From positions 1-42,304 of the forward strand of contig PGYR01000020.1 in the NCBI GenBank assembly GCA_002839765.1: a DNA stretch of 42,304 bases. The letters run 5' to 3'. Under the pieces are notes generated by a model. That model worked only from the letters and a program-made list of their open reading frames with translations, searched no databases and was not told the DNA's origin. Positions 24,857 through 33,462 of the stretch are shown here, piece after piece. The DNA comes from Ignavibacteriae bacterium HGW-Ignavibacteriae-4. GTDB taxonomy: Bacteria; Bacteroidota; Ignavibacteria; Kapaibacteriales; UBA2268. Position numbers and translations under genes: made by a program. Every line of letters starts with the position of its first letter. Position 1 is the stretch's first letter.

Positions 24857-26128
24857 CTATCTACCTATTCCTTTGTAAGCTATTTTGCTGTTATCGAATG
24901 CGACTTTATCCAAGCAATTCTTACCGTCTATCACCACTTTTACTCCTTTCGATTGGAAGTATTCTGGTGTTAGAGATTTGAATTCTGTATGGTCGGTGGC
25001 TATTACTACAGCCGTTACGCCTTCTAATGCTTCATCTAAGCTATCTACGTTAGAGCGGTCAGGGAAATGCGGATCGAAAACAGTCAGAACTGCCCCTTTA
25101 TCATGCAGCTCTTTACGCATTACAAGAGAAGGACTTTGACGAATATCGCCTACATTTGCCTTATAAGATAGCCCTAGTAAAGCTATTTTAGTTCCTTTAA
25201 TTGCTCTAGCAAATTCATTCAACTCATCTGCTAGCAATCCTATAGTATAAGCCGGCATAGAGTTATTAATCTCCCTTGCTAACTTCAAGAACTTATGGTC
25301 GAATCCACTTTGTTTAGCTCGCTCTATCAAGTAATATGGGTCAACTGGTATGCAGTGTCCACCTACTCCACAGCTCGGATAATGTGCCATAAACGCAAAT
25401 GGCTTATTAGCGGCAGCATCAATTACAGTTTTCAAATCAATATCTAGAACGTCGAATGATTTCGCCAACTCGTTAACGAATGCTATGTTAATATCTCGAA
25501 AAGTATTCTCGATAATCTTGGTTGCTTCTGCTGTTTTCAAGCTCGGCATTTCGTTGATTTCAGCGTCTATGAACTCTCTGTAAAGGTCTGCCGTTCTCTT
25601 CGTAGCTTCGGCACTGGTCGAGCCGATATTACGAGGAATATTATAGACATTCCACTTAGGATCTCCGGGGTTTATTCGCTCTGGGCAGTGAGCCAAATCG
25701 AAGTCAACGCCAGCTTTCATACCTGTTTTTTCTTCTACAAGTGGTATAAGTACTTCATCGCAGACCCCAGGGTTGATAGTAGATTCGACTATTATCACGT
25801 TGCCTTTTTTCAAGTGATTACACACCTCCGTAACAGCACCAATAACAGGCGTTAGGTCGGGCATATAGTCGTCCAGCACAGGCGTTGGTACGCATACTAT
25901 GAATATGTCTGTGTCAGTAAGGGATGATGACTCATCGCTCACATTCAGAGTTATTTCCTTTAGGTCTTTGGCACATTGCTCATCGTCTATGGGGCTGACG
26001 CCTTGCTTTATACTATTAACTTTGGAGCTATCTATATCATAGCCCTGTACATTGTGATCGGTTAATTTCGCTATGGCTGCGGCTAGTGGTAAACCCACAT
26101 AACCCAGGCCTAGTACTGATATTTTCAT
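24857..26128 (-). CDS. wecC: UDP-N-acetylhexosamine 6-dehydrogenase (WecC/WbpA-type nucleotide sugar dehydrogenase)
   Basis: This cytoplasmic NAD-dependent enzyme oxidises C6 of a UDP-sugar to a uronic acid for capsule, O-antigen or exopolysaccharide. The 423-residue protein has the N-terminal Rossmann motif GLGYVGLPLA, the ESTINPGV segment, the catalytic-Cys motif GVGGHCIPVDPYYL (about residue 255-268), and the C-terminal UDP-binding domain with LGLSYKANVGDIRQSP. HCIPVDP rather than the UDP-glucose dehydrogenase pattern points to UDP-GlcNAc or UDP-ManNAc as substrate; the symbol is provisional. It is followed after eight bases by the putative GT-C membrane protein. Confidence 0.9.
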   Translation of the reverse strand: MKISVLGLGYVGLPLAAAIAKLTDHNVQGYDIDSSKVNSIKQGVSPIDDEQCAKDLKEITLNVSDESSSLTDTDIFIVCVPTPVLDDYMPDLTPVIGAVTEVCNHLKKGNVIIVESTINPGVCDEVLIPLVEEKTGMKAGVDFDLAHCPERINPGDPKWNVYNIPRNIGSTSAEATKRTADLYREFIDAEINEMPSLKTAEATKIIENTFRDINIAFVNELAKSFDVLDIDLKTVIDAAANKPFAFMAHYPSCGVGGHCIPVDPYYLIERAKQSGFDHKFLKLAREINNSMPAYTIGLLADELNEFARAIKGTKIALLGLSYKANVGDIRQSPSLVMRKELHDKGAVLTVFDPHFPDRSNVDSLDEALEGVTAVVIATDHTEFKSLTPEYFQSKGVKVVIDGKNCLDKVAFDNSKIAYKGIGR

Positions 26129-26272
26129 TTTACTTTAAATTCAAATTTATAGGATTACTAAAATAGGGATTATTTTGGTAAATAATGCAAAACAGGGAAT
26201 GGAAGAATTTCATTAGTTCAAATAATATCGTATTTTAATCACTTCTTAAATCTAATATTTATTAAAAACGAA

Positions 26273-27457
26273 ATGAAATTAATACTAACTATAATCTTTT
26301 CCATATTTACTTTACTAATAAATATCTCAATTCCCTCTTATAGCAAAAGTTTAATTACGTACAAATTAACAGAAAATGATACTATACATTACCAAAATAT
26401 AAAGAATATAAAATATACTCCAAATTCAAAGTATTTTGTAGTGAATCAGAGATCGTATGACAAAAAGATAAATATTTTTGAAGAAAATGGTGAATTGTAT
26501 AAGTCATATAATATTGACGATAGCTACACAGATAAATATTTAGATTTAATAAACCAGAATCCTGAAAGTGATACTATTTTAACTACTAATTCTCTAAAAG
26601 AGTTTTTTGGTAATAAGAGTGATATTTATGGAAATACAATTTCTGAATCTTTATTTATTAGTGATTCCGTTTTAGTTACAATTGGTATTTTAAATTATAT
26701 TATAAACTCAAAGTATAGGAATATTGGTTACGATATGCTAAGCTGTAATACAGTTGTACTATTTCGTATTAATATTTTTACTGATATAGTGGATGTAATA
26801 CCGCTAAAATTTATTGATCAAAAATTATATCCTCAAGCAAATTCACTTGAATTCGTGAATAATCACTTCTATTTTATTTTATTTCCAATGGGACAATTTA
26901 AGAAAATACCAAATAGTCCTGAGGAAATAATAGGTCGATTTAACTTTAATGAAAACATCTGGTCACCTATTCTTAGGTTACCTAATGAGTATATAACTTC
27001 TAATATCAACCAAGGTTTGGATTATAACTATAAGATTTCTAGTTATAAAGATGAAACTTATTTTATTTCGCCATTTACAAATTACCTTTTCAATAGTAAA
27101 AATGATACTATTTGGCTTTCAGATTTACAAGACCCAATCAAATTTTCCTTAAATACTCATAATGCAATTAGGATTTATGATGAACAAGACTTATCTAAAT
27201 TAGATAGTTTAAGTCATAATATAGTTGATTTTTCTTTTTTAGAAAACCAAATATTAGTTTTATTGAATAAGCCTGTTAATTATGATGGAAAAGTATATTT
27301 AAATAAATATTCTTTATCCGGTAAATTGATTGATTCAACAATTGTACATATTGGAGAATCACTTGAAACAATTTTCATATCAGAAAATAGAAAGAAAATA
27401 ATTAAAGTATATATGGAAAATGAGGATTGGTGGGTTGAAGAAATTAATATTAATTAG
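26273..27457 (+). CDS. Exported protein of unknown function, possibly beta-propeller
   Basis: The protein has 394 residues with a signal peptide (MKLILTIIFSIFTLLINISI). The mature part has repeated short strands with NSKYFVVNQ, NHFYFILFP, ETYFISPF and NQILVLLN elements spaced about 50-60 residues apart, suggesting a periplasmic or surface beta-propeller of the six-bladed type, but no family is certain. The gene is AT-rich. Its last 38 bases overlap the next gene, which carries a CKPC motif; such propeller/thioredoxin neighbours occur in Bacteroidota. Confidence 0.6.
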   Translation: MKLILTIIFSIFTLLINISIPSYSKSLITYKLTENDTIHYQNIKNIKYTPNSKYFVVNQRSYDKKINIFEENGELYKSYNIDDSYTDKYLDLINQNPESDTILTTNSLKEFFGNKSDIYGNTISESLFISDSVLVTIGILNYIINSKYRNIGYDMLSCNTVVLFRINIFTDIVDVIPLKFIDQKLYPQANSLEFVNNHFYFILFPMGQFKKIPNSPEEIIGRFNFNENIWSPILRLPNEYITSNINQGLDYNYKISSYKDETYFISPFTNYLFNSKNDTIWLSDLQDPIKFSLNTHNAIRIYDEQDLSKLDSLSHNIVDFSFLENQILVLLNKPVNYDGKVYLNKYSLSGKLIDSTIVHIGESLETIFISENRKKIIKVYMENEDWWVEEININ

Positions 27458-27827
27458 TTTTATTCTTCTCCTTAGTACTCCTGTTACTGGCATAACTAAA
27501 GAGAAGTTATTCATGTTTACCGACATTGAAAAATGTAAACCCTGTATCAATCCTGTTTTGAATGCTATAAATTATCATACACCGTTATTCGATAGTTTAG
27601 ATATTAATTACGAATTAATCTTAAAATGTAGGAGATCAAAAGATCTTGAATATTATAAACATTACTTTCATCTAGACAGTAGTTTAAGAATTGTTACACT
27701 TACTGATAGTATAAAAACATTATACAATCCTACATCAACAGAGCAATTCTTCGTATTGACTAGAAACGATACAATCATATTTACTACTGAGAATCTTGAC
27801 TTATTACTTGGTTACATTACAAGATAA
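27420..27827 (+). CDS. Exported thioredoxin-like protein with CKPC motif
   Basis: A 135-residue protein with a signal sequence (LKKLILISFILLLSTPVTG). After it comes KLFMFTDIEKCKPCINPVLN, placing a CxxC (Cys about 39 and 42) at the end of a beta-strand and the start of a helix, as in thioredoxin folds. The domain is short, and the usual cis-Pro is not obvious; TSTEQFFVLTRND could be the matching strand. The ATG at 27420 lies 38 bases inside the upstream gene; a TTG at 27435 is a weaker alternative. Redox activity is inferred from the motif. Confidence 0.6.
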   Translation: MRIGGLKKLILISFILLLSTPVTGITKEKLFMFTDIEKCKPCINPVLNAINYHTPLFDSLDINYELILKCRRSKDLEYYKHYFHLDSSLRIVTLTDSIKTLYNPTSTEQFFVLTRNDTIIFTTENLDLLLGYITR

Positions 27828-27909
27828 GTTTCTCATTAAATATTCTGTTTCCATGTCTCAAGTATTCTTCCTATATTCAACGATTATAAGAAACCCAAAA
27901 CGCTTATTT

Positions 27910-28707
27910 ATGAAAACCACAACCATTCTTCTCCTATTCCTACTTGCAACATCCCTTGCCTTCTCACAAACCACAGAGTCTATTAATACAGATAGACCGG
28001 GGCAAACAACTAACCCACATACCGTGGGGGTGGGTGTTTCACAAATTCAGTTTGGGATAAATTATTATGACCCAAATATATCTAACAACAATTTTGTTTT
28101 TCGGCATGGCATAACAGAAAAATTTGAGTTGAATGGTGGGTTCAAAACAACATTGGATTTCAAAGAAGAAACAAGACACGGAAATGATGGTTTAGTTAAT
28201 GGAACTCAATTTGGCATTAACTATTTCAACTTAGGGGCAAGGTACAATCTGCTACAGCGTGACGATTATACACCTGGTATTGGGATTCAAGGGACTGCTT
28301 ATATAGAAGCTGGTGGGTACTATGATTCGGATGTTAGTTCATTTCAATTTCTTGTGTCTGCTGACCAAAAAATTATTGGTGATTTATCTCTGGGCGGTAA
28401 TCTGATAATGAATAATGGTGCTGATTTAAGTTTGACAAACTTTTATTACACCGCTTACACTTCGTACAGCTATAATGATTTTTCTTTCCTTTTAGAAATG
28501 TATGGTCGTCTTGACCTCGGTTTCGAGACATTTTGGGACTTTGGAGTTAGTTACCAAACAAACCAAAATTTGATTTTTGACATTAACTATGGTCAGAGAA
28601 GCTTGATAATTGTTGATTATTCACAAAGGGAATTTCCTTTCCCTTTTCATTATGAGAACTTTTGGAATGCAGAAATTGGTTTAACTTACAGATTACCAAA
28701 GAACTAA
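27910..28707 (+). CDS. Outer-membrane beta-barrel protein, phenol MetA/transporter-like family (copy 1)
   Basis: I start at 27910, which gives a clean signal peptide (MKTTTILLLFLLATSLAFSQ); the open frame extends upstream to 27796 without protein-like sequence. The 265-residue product has the ESINTDRPGQT start of the mature protein typical of a Bacteroidota outer-membrane family annotated as transporter or phenol MetA-pathway protein, then alternating strands ending in EIGLTYRL. It is paralogous to the gene at 28887-29678. The first 60 bases differ at only four positions between the two, while the mature parts are far more diverged. Confidence 0.82.
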   Translation: MKTTTILLLFLLATSLAFSQTTESINTDRPGQTTNPHTVGVGVSQIQFGINYYDPNISNNNFVFRHGITEKFELNGGFKTTLDFKEETRHGNDGLVNGTQFGINYFNLGARYNLLQRDDYTPGIGIQGTAYIEAGGYYDSDVSSFQFLVSADQKIIGDLSLGGNLIMNNGADLSLTNFYYTAYTSYSYNDFSFLLEMYGRLDLGFETFWDFGVSYQTNQNLIFDINYGQRSLIIVDYSQREFPFPFHYENFWNAEIGLTYRLPKN

Positions 28708-28713
28708 TGGAAT

Positions 28714-28890
28714 ATGAGAAACGCTTTTGAATCAATATATGAAAAATACTTAGAACTACTTGCGTCACAAAAAATGCACGTTGAAGTTTTGGATTATTCC
28801 AAATTTACTTTTCAATTAACTATTTTAGACCAAATATCTTCTATCAAGAAAAGTGGGCTGACTGTTAAACAAAATGAAATCTTATTATGA
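28714..28890 (+). CDS. Small protein of 58 residues between two outer-membrane paralogs, unknown
   Basis: An ATG six bases after the copy-1 stop opens 58 codons (MRNAFESIYEKYLELLASQK...) ending in TGA, which overlaps the ATG of copy 2 as ATGA. The product is Leu/Lys/Glu-rich, likely helical, with no signal peptide. Operon-style spacing on both sides supports real translation; it might instead be a remnant of a longer gene. No family recognised. Confidence 0.5.
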   Translation: MRNAFESIYEKYLELLASQKMHVEVLDYSKFTFQLTILDQISSIKKSGLTVKQNEILL

Positions 28891-29678
28891 AAACCACAAC
28901 TATTCTTCTCCTATTCCTACTTACTACTTCCCTTGCCTTCTCACAACGACAAGAGGGAATTGACTCCGATAGACCGGGGCAATCAATTAGCCCTCTAACA
29001 GTTGGCAAGAATGTATTACAAGTGCAGACGGGCTTTAATTATTTCGACAAGCAATATTACGATGTCTTAAATCTTAATAGTTATTCAAATGCAACTAAAA
29101 TTCGATTTGGTTTCACAGAAAATTTTGAGCTAAATAGCACTGTTGGTTACAGGATAAATATAAGTGATTTTGATGAACCAAATAGGCCAAATTTAGTTGG
29201 CTCAGGTATAGATAAATTGAAATTAGGTGCAAGATTAAATATATTAAATAGAGTTGGACTTACTCCTAAGGTAGCAATTAATGCAGAATTACTGTTTACA
29301 TTGGATAATGAAGTAATTTATTTCCCTAAGAATGGGATTGAAATAATGGCGTCAATAAAGCAACCTATAACAGACAAATTAGCATTGACTACTAATGTAG
29401 GCTTTCTCTGTAATACAGTTTACCCAAATAATTATTATCCATATACTCTTAACTCATCCTATAGTTTTAGTGATGAAATTTTTGCTTTTGTAGAAATTTA
29501 CGGGCATTGGTATTCTTATTTATCAATAAATTATAACGGTGGAATTGGTTTCAACCTAAATAATGATTTTTTAATAGATATTTCATCTGGTTTAGAGCCA
29601 AGTGAAGATCATAATGGTTGGTTTATTGACGCTGGTGTTTCTTTCAGATTCAGTGTAGCTGAGAGTAAAGAAGAATAA
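28887..29678 (+). CDS. Outer-membrane beta-barrel protein, phenol MetA/transporter-like family (copy 2)
   Basis: A 263-residue paralog of the gene at 27910-28707. Signal peptide MKTTTILLLFLLTTSLAFSQ, then EGIDSDRPGQS and alternating barrel strands (VLQVQTGFNYF, KLGARLNIL, AGVSFRF) to near the C-terminus, followed by a short acidic tail. The ATG overlaps the stop of the 58-codon ORF. It ends five bases before the convergent glycosyltransferase gene, with no terminator visible between. Substrate unknown. Confidence 0.82.
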   Translation: MKTTTILLLFLLTTSLAFSQRQEGIDSDRPGQSISPLTVGKNVLQVQTGFNYFDKQYYDVLNLNSYSNATKIRFGFTENFELNSTVGYRINISDFDEPNRPNLVGSGIDKLKLGARLNILNRVGLTPKVAINAELLFTLDNEVIYFPKNGIEIMASIKQPITDKLALTTNVGFLCNTVYPNNYYPYTLNSSYSFSDEIFAFVEIYGHWYSYLSINYNGGIGFNLNNDFLIDISSGLEPSEDHNGWFIDAGVSFRFSVAESKEE

Positions 29679-29683
29679 ACTCT

Positions 29684-30994
29684 TTAACTTAACTTATCTA
29701 GTATCTCTGCCAATTTCTTACTCGCATTTCGTCGTTCGTATTGCTCGATAGCTTTCACATTAGGTATTGTGATTGGTAATGCTTTTTCCCAATGGTAATA
29801 GAATTCGAATAAGTTTTCAGCAATTTTATCTATTTCAGATTGGTGAGCTACCAGCCCAGCTTCAGTCTCGTATATTAGCTCAGCTATGGCACTCTCATTA
29901 GGTGCAATAGCGAATAAGGGTCTCATAGTACCCAAGTACTCGTAAACCTTACCAGGGACTATTTCCTCGCTTTCCTTAGCTTCATCTACTATTAGCAGCA
30001 AAGCCTCTGATTTGATTAGATAGCTTATGCTTTCTTTATGAGTTACATAGCCGACAGTCTCTATACATTCCTTGAAACTGGCATTCTCAAACATCTCTAT
30101 TACTTCTTCACCGAAACGACCTACGAAGACCAGTTTTAGCTTTTCCTTGTCTATTTTACCCATCTGAAGTAGCTTTTCAATTGCTTCGAAAAGACTCTTT
30201 GGGTTACGTCTGCCGTATAGTGAGCCAGTATAAGTAAGAGTGAATTTCTCATTTCTTTCATATTCACCTTTGGGGAAATCAGTAGAATCATATCCATTAG
30301 GTACGTGATGGAACTTGGATTCATCTAGATCATCGTACTTTCCTAAAGCATCTTTGATTATTCCTTGCCATGCAGCCTCGACCGCTGTGGCATTTTTGAA
30401 TACGCTATGCTCCATACTTCTATCTATAGCAGCAGGTAAAAACCAACGATTAGGAGTAGTCAAAAAGCCAGTCCATGGGTCACGAAAGCCCGCTACCCAA
30501 GGTAGTTTTGTTTGTTTTTGTAAACTATTGGCAATCACAGAACAAGTATAAGGCGGTGAACTACTATAAATAGCATCAATTTTGTATTCTTCTAATATCT
30601 TTTTTGCTTCTTTTTTAGCAGAGAAGAACCAGCCAATACGGGCATCGGGAATGAAGATTGTAGCACGAATAAGCTCGGCAACTCTATCTACGAATGGAGA
30701 TTTCTGATTATCATTTTTGATATTATTAACGTCTAATGCCTCCCCTTTCTTACGGCCAGTGAACCTACGATAAATATCATAGGGTTCGAAAATTCTGCTT
30801 TTTCTGACGATTGTACTTTCAGGAATTTCTTTTAGTAAACTCATATCTATCGCTTGGTATTCACCGTTCTCTACAGTTAGGACTATTGGGTTCCAGCCAA
30901 ATTCGGGTAAATACTTTATATGCTTGAGCACTCTTTGTACACCCGGCCCACCAGAAGGAGGAAAATAATAAGCGATTATAAGTAAGTTTTTCAA
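29684..30994 (-). CDS. Glycosyltransferase (family 4-like, GT-B fold)
   Basis: A 436-residue cytoplasmic or peripheral-membrane enzyme. The N-terminus YYFPPSGGPGVQRVLK is the family 4-type acceptor-domain loop; the C-terminal half has LTYTGSLYGRRNP, LKLVFVGRFG and VPGKVYEYLGTMRPL, the donor-binding E-x-x-G region of GT4 enzymes in variant form. It would transfer a sugar from a nucleotide donor to a glycan or lipid. It abuts the glutamine amidotransferase gene with no gap, so they are probably co-transcribed. Confidence 0.85.
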   Translation of the reverse strand: MKNLLIIAYYFPPSGGPGVQRVLKHIKYLPEFGWNPIVLTVENGEYQAIDMSLLKEIPESTIVRKSRIFEPYDIYRRFTGRKKGEALDVNNIKNDNQKSPFVDRVAELIRATIFIPDARIGWFFSAKKEAKKILEEYKIDAIYSSSPPYTCSVIANSLQKQTKLPWVAGFRDPWTGFLTTPNRWFLPAAIDRSMEHSVFKNATAVEAAWQGIIKDALGKYDDLDESKFHHVPNGYDSTDFPKGEYERNEKFTLTYTGSLYGRRNPKSLFEAIEKLLQMGKIDKEKLKLVFVGRFGEEVIEMFENASFKECIETVGYVTHKESISYLIKSEALLLIVDEAKESEEIVPGKVYEYLGTMRPLFAIAPNESAIAELIYETEAGLVAHQSEIDKIAENLFEFYYHWEKALPITIPNVKAIEQYERRNASKKLAEILDKLS

Positions 30995-31672
30995 TTAGCC
31001 TTCAAAGAAGTTATTTAGAAAATTAGCTAGTAGTCTATTATTCGCATCGAATATATCTTCTGAGTCAAATAAATTGTCATGACTTTGTGTGTACGGATTA
31101 TCTTCTATATCATCGAAGCAATGAGCATAAATATCTATTAATGAATCCATAGTTTGTTCTAGATGACATTGGAAACCATAGCAATTATCGTTTACTTTGA
31201 ATATCTGGACTTCGCATTGAGCCGATTTGCCTAATATCTGGATTCTATCATTTGGAATTATCTCCTCTCCATGCCAATGCAGTGTTTCGATTATATCATA
31301 TTCTGGAATTATATCTCTTTCCTCAGCTAAGATAACATCGAACCAGCCAATTTCTTTCTGCCTCATTGGTACTATTTTGCAACCTACTGTACTAGCGACT
31401 AGCTGAGCTCCCAAGCAAATTCCCAATACTTTCTTATTAGCACGGATTAGATTGCTTATGAATTGTTTTTCGTCTAATAACCAAAATAGTTCATTGTGGT
31501 CATTTGCACTCATATTACCACCCATAAGAATATAACCATCATATTCATCATCGGGCATCACACCATCTTTGTAAATATGAATTTCTTCTAACTCGTGACC
31601 ATTATCAGCAGCCCAATCAGCTACATAAGCTGGACCTTCGAAATCACAATGTAATATTACAGCTAATCTCAT
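30995..31672 (-). CDS. Class I glutamine amidotransferase-like protein
   Basis: A 225-residue protein resembling the GMP synthase-type GATase subfamily. The nucleophile elbow is GICLGAQ (Cys about 96) and the dyad His-x-Glu is in GFQCHLE (about 169-175); the oxyanion region is LMGGNMSAND. All catalytic residues are present, so it may release ammonia from glutamine or act on gamma-glutamyl compounds. It has no synthetase domain and none is adjacent. It directly precedes the glycosyltransferase gene. Confidence 0.85.
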   Translation of the reverse strand: MRLAVILHCDFEGPAYVADWAADNGHELEEIHIYKDGVMPDDEYDGYILMGGNMSANDHNELFWLLDEKQFISNLIRANKKVLGICLGAQLVASTVGCKIVPMRQKEIGWFDVILAEERDIIPEYDIIETLHWHGEEIIPNDRIQILGKSAQCEVQIFKVNDNCYGFQCHLEQTMDSLIDIYAHCFDDIEDNPYTQSHDNLFDSEDIFDANNRLLANFLNNFFEG

Positions 31673-31732
31673 CTCTCATCTTCACTATTATCAACGAATA
31701 ATTTAGTTTCAAAATTCTATAAAATCAATTTT

Positions 31733-31972
31733 CTAATCAGATCCTTTTATAGCTTTGATTACGAAAGCAGCTCTATTCTCTTCGAATACTTTTGGCACTT
31801 CGGATTTGAGCAAATCGAATATCACATCGCTTTCGCCTCTGATCTGAGTGCTCATTTTATTTGTAGTTACTATTAGCCCTTCAGTAGATTTCAGGGCTGC
31901 TATGAAACCTTTGATAGGAGCTATATAATCCTCATTAAGAGGATATAAACTAATGTCTATTGATATTATCAT
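31733..31972 (-). CDS. Thiamine-binding-like protein (MTH1187/YkoF family)
   Basis: A 79-residue protein starting MIISIDISLYPLNEDYIAPI and containing STQIRGESDVIFDLL, the pattern of the small MTH1187/YqgV ferredoxin-like-fold proteins grouped with YkoF and annotated as thiamine-binding. Full length for the family. The ligand is known only by family analogy. It lies between the DUF2442 and amidotransferase genes on the same strand. Confidence 0.75.
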   Translation of the reverse strand: MIISIDISLYPLNEDYIAPIKGFIAALKSTEGLIVTTNKMSTQIRGESDVIFDLLKSEVPKVFEENRAAFVIKAIKGSD

Positions 31973-31987
31973 TTTTTTCTATTACAG

Positions 31988-32251
31988 TTAACTATACACT
32001 TCGTTTCGAGTTTCCTTCTTATCATTGGCAAGCATTCTCAAAAAGTTAGGACAAAAGTCAAAGCCATTATAAAATGCTATACCACCGCTACCGTCTAAAT
32101 CTAAAGTATTAAATTTTTCTCTTTCTAGTAAATTTTTCGCAATACCTTTACCTAAGAAAGGTTTCAAATCCAGCTCGGTACTAAATCCGTCTTCGAACTT
32201 TAACCAAACCAAATAATTTTCTTTTATTCTAAGTTCTATTATCTTATTCAA
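31988..32251 (-). CDS. DUF2442 domain protein
   Basis: An 87-residue protein with the DUF2442 outline: VWLKFEDGFSTELDLKPFLG, then a short acidic turn and GGIAFYNGFDFCPNFL near the end. Such proteins often sit beside toxin-like partners, but no toxin gene is adjacent here. It follows ychF by 27 bases on the same strand. Function unknown. Confidence 0.72.
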   Translation of the reverse strand: MNKIIELRIKENYLVWLKFEDGFSTELDLKPFLGKGIAKNLLEREKFNTLDLDGSGGIAFYNGFDFCPNFLRMLANDKKETRNEVYS

Positions 32252-32278
32252 AATATTTCAAAATTCTTTAAACAAATC

Positions 32279-33388
32279 CTATACATTAAATCTGAAGTGA
32301 ACTACATCGCCATCTTTTACTATATACTCTTTACCTTCTATACGAAGTTTACCAGTTTCTTTTATTTTCTGCTCACTCTCTAATTCGAACAAATCGGTAC
32401 AATGATAAACTTCTGCTTTGATAAATCCTTTCTCAAAATCAGTATGTATTACGCCTGCTGCTTCTGGAGCAGTACTCCCCTCTGGGAAAGTCCAAGCACG
32501 AACTTCTTTCTCACCAGCAGTGAAATATGTTTTCAGATTTAGAAGTTCATATCCTTTTCGGATTAGTTTATCCAAACCACTTTCTGCTAATCCCATATCG
32601 TTTAGGAATTCTAGTTTTTCTTCAGCAGTGTCTAGTCCAGCTATTTCTGATTCCAATTTACCACAGATAACAACAACTTCACTATCATTTTTCTCAGCTA
32701 TATCTCTTACCATTTGAACGAATTTATTCTCGCCTTGAAGGTCGTCTTCGTTTACATTACAGCAATACACTTGAGGTTTTAGTGTAATAAGGTGTAGATC
32801 TCTGATAGCTTTTACTTCATCTTCCGAAAGACCTATACTTCTTGCTGCTTCACCTTGATTAAGCGTATCAGCCAACTTTTGATATATTGGAGCTAATATT
32901 TTAGCAGCGTCAGCCGCTTTTTTATCACTTGACTTTAATAGCTTTTCGTTCTTATCTTTTCTTTTTAAAACAGATTCCAAATCAGCTAGAGCAAGCTCTG
33001 TTTCTATAGTATCTACGTCACGAATTGGGTTTATATTACCATCTACGTGGATTATATTCTCATCTTCGAAACAACGTACAACGTGGACAATAGCCCCAAC
33101 TTGGCGTATATTGCCTAAGAATTGATTACCTAATCCTTCCCCTTTGGAAGCACCTTTTACCAAGCCCGCTATATCTACGAATTCTACAATAGTAGGTATT
33201 ACTTTTTGAGGTTTTATGAACTTAGTTATTTGGTTTAATCTAGCGTCAGGAACGGCTACCACACCGATATTTGGTTCGATAGTACAAAAAGGATAGTTCG
33301 CCGCTTCCGCAGGTGCAGAAGTCAACGCTTGGAAAATTGTTGATTTACCGACATTCGGCAAGCCAACTATACCGCAATTCAAAGACAT
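32279..33388 (-). CDS. ychF: Ribosome-associated P-loop ATPase YchF (OLA1 family)
   Basis: A 369-residue protein of the Obg-like family that prefers ATP. P-loop GLPNVGKST at residues about 8-16, switch region [20 protein letters not shown], and a C-terminal TGS domain ([30 protein letters not shown]). Length and motifs are typical. It is known as a redox-stress-related translation-associated ATPase. A TAATTTTG element about 34 bases before the ATG (33422-33429 on plus) may be its promoter. Confidence 0.97.
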   Translation of the reverse strand: MSLNCGIVGLPNVGKSTIFQALTSAPAEAANYPFCTIEPNIGVVAVPDARLNQITKFIKPQKVIPTIVEFVDIAGLVKGASKGEGLGNQFLGNIRQVGAIVHVVRCFEDENIIHVDGNINPIRDVDTIETELALADLESVLKRKDKNEKLLKSSDKKAADAAKILAPIYQKLADTLNQGEAARSIGLSEDEVKAIRDLHLITLKPQVYCCNVNEDDLQGENKFVQMVRDIAEKNDSEVVVICGKLESEIAGLDTAEEKLEFLNDMGLAESGLDKLIRKGYELLNLKTYFTAGEKEVRAWTFPEGSTAPEAAGVIHTDFEKGFIKAEVYHCTDLFELESEQKIKETGKLRIEGKEYIVKDGDVVHFRFNV

Positions 33389-33421
33389 ATTATTTCTCTT
33401 GAGTTAATTTTAATTTGATTA

Positions 33422-33429
33422 CAAAATTA
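33422..33429 (-). promoter_or_regulatory. Possible Bacteroidota-type -7 element upstream of ychF
   Basis: Minus-strand TAATTTTG fits the TAnnTTTG consensus of the major Bacteroidota sigma factor. Twenty bases upstream is TTTA, a weak match to the -33 TTTG. Placement just before ychF and after the kinase gene stop supports a separate ychF promoter. Confidence 0.35.
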
Positions 33430-33462
33430 ACCTTTATTCAGCGAAAATCTAAATATTAGAAT

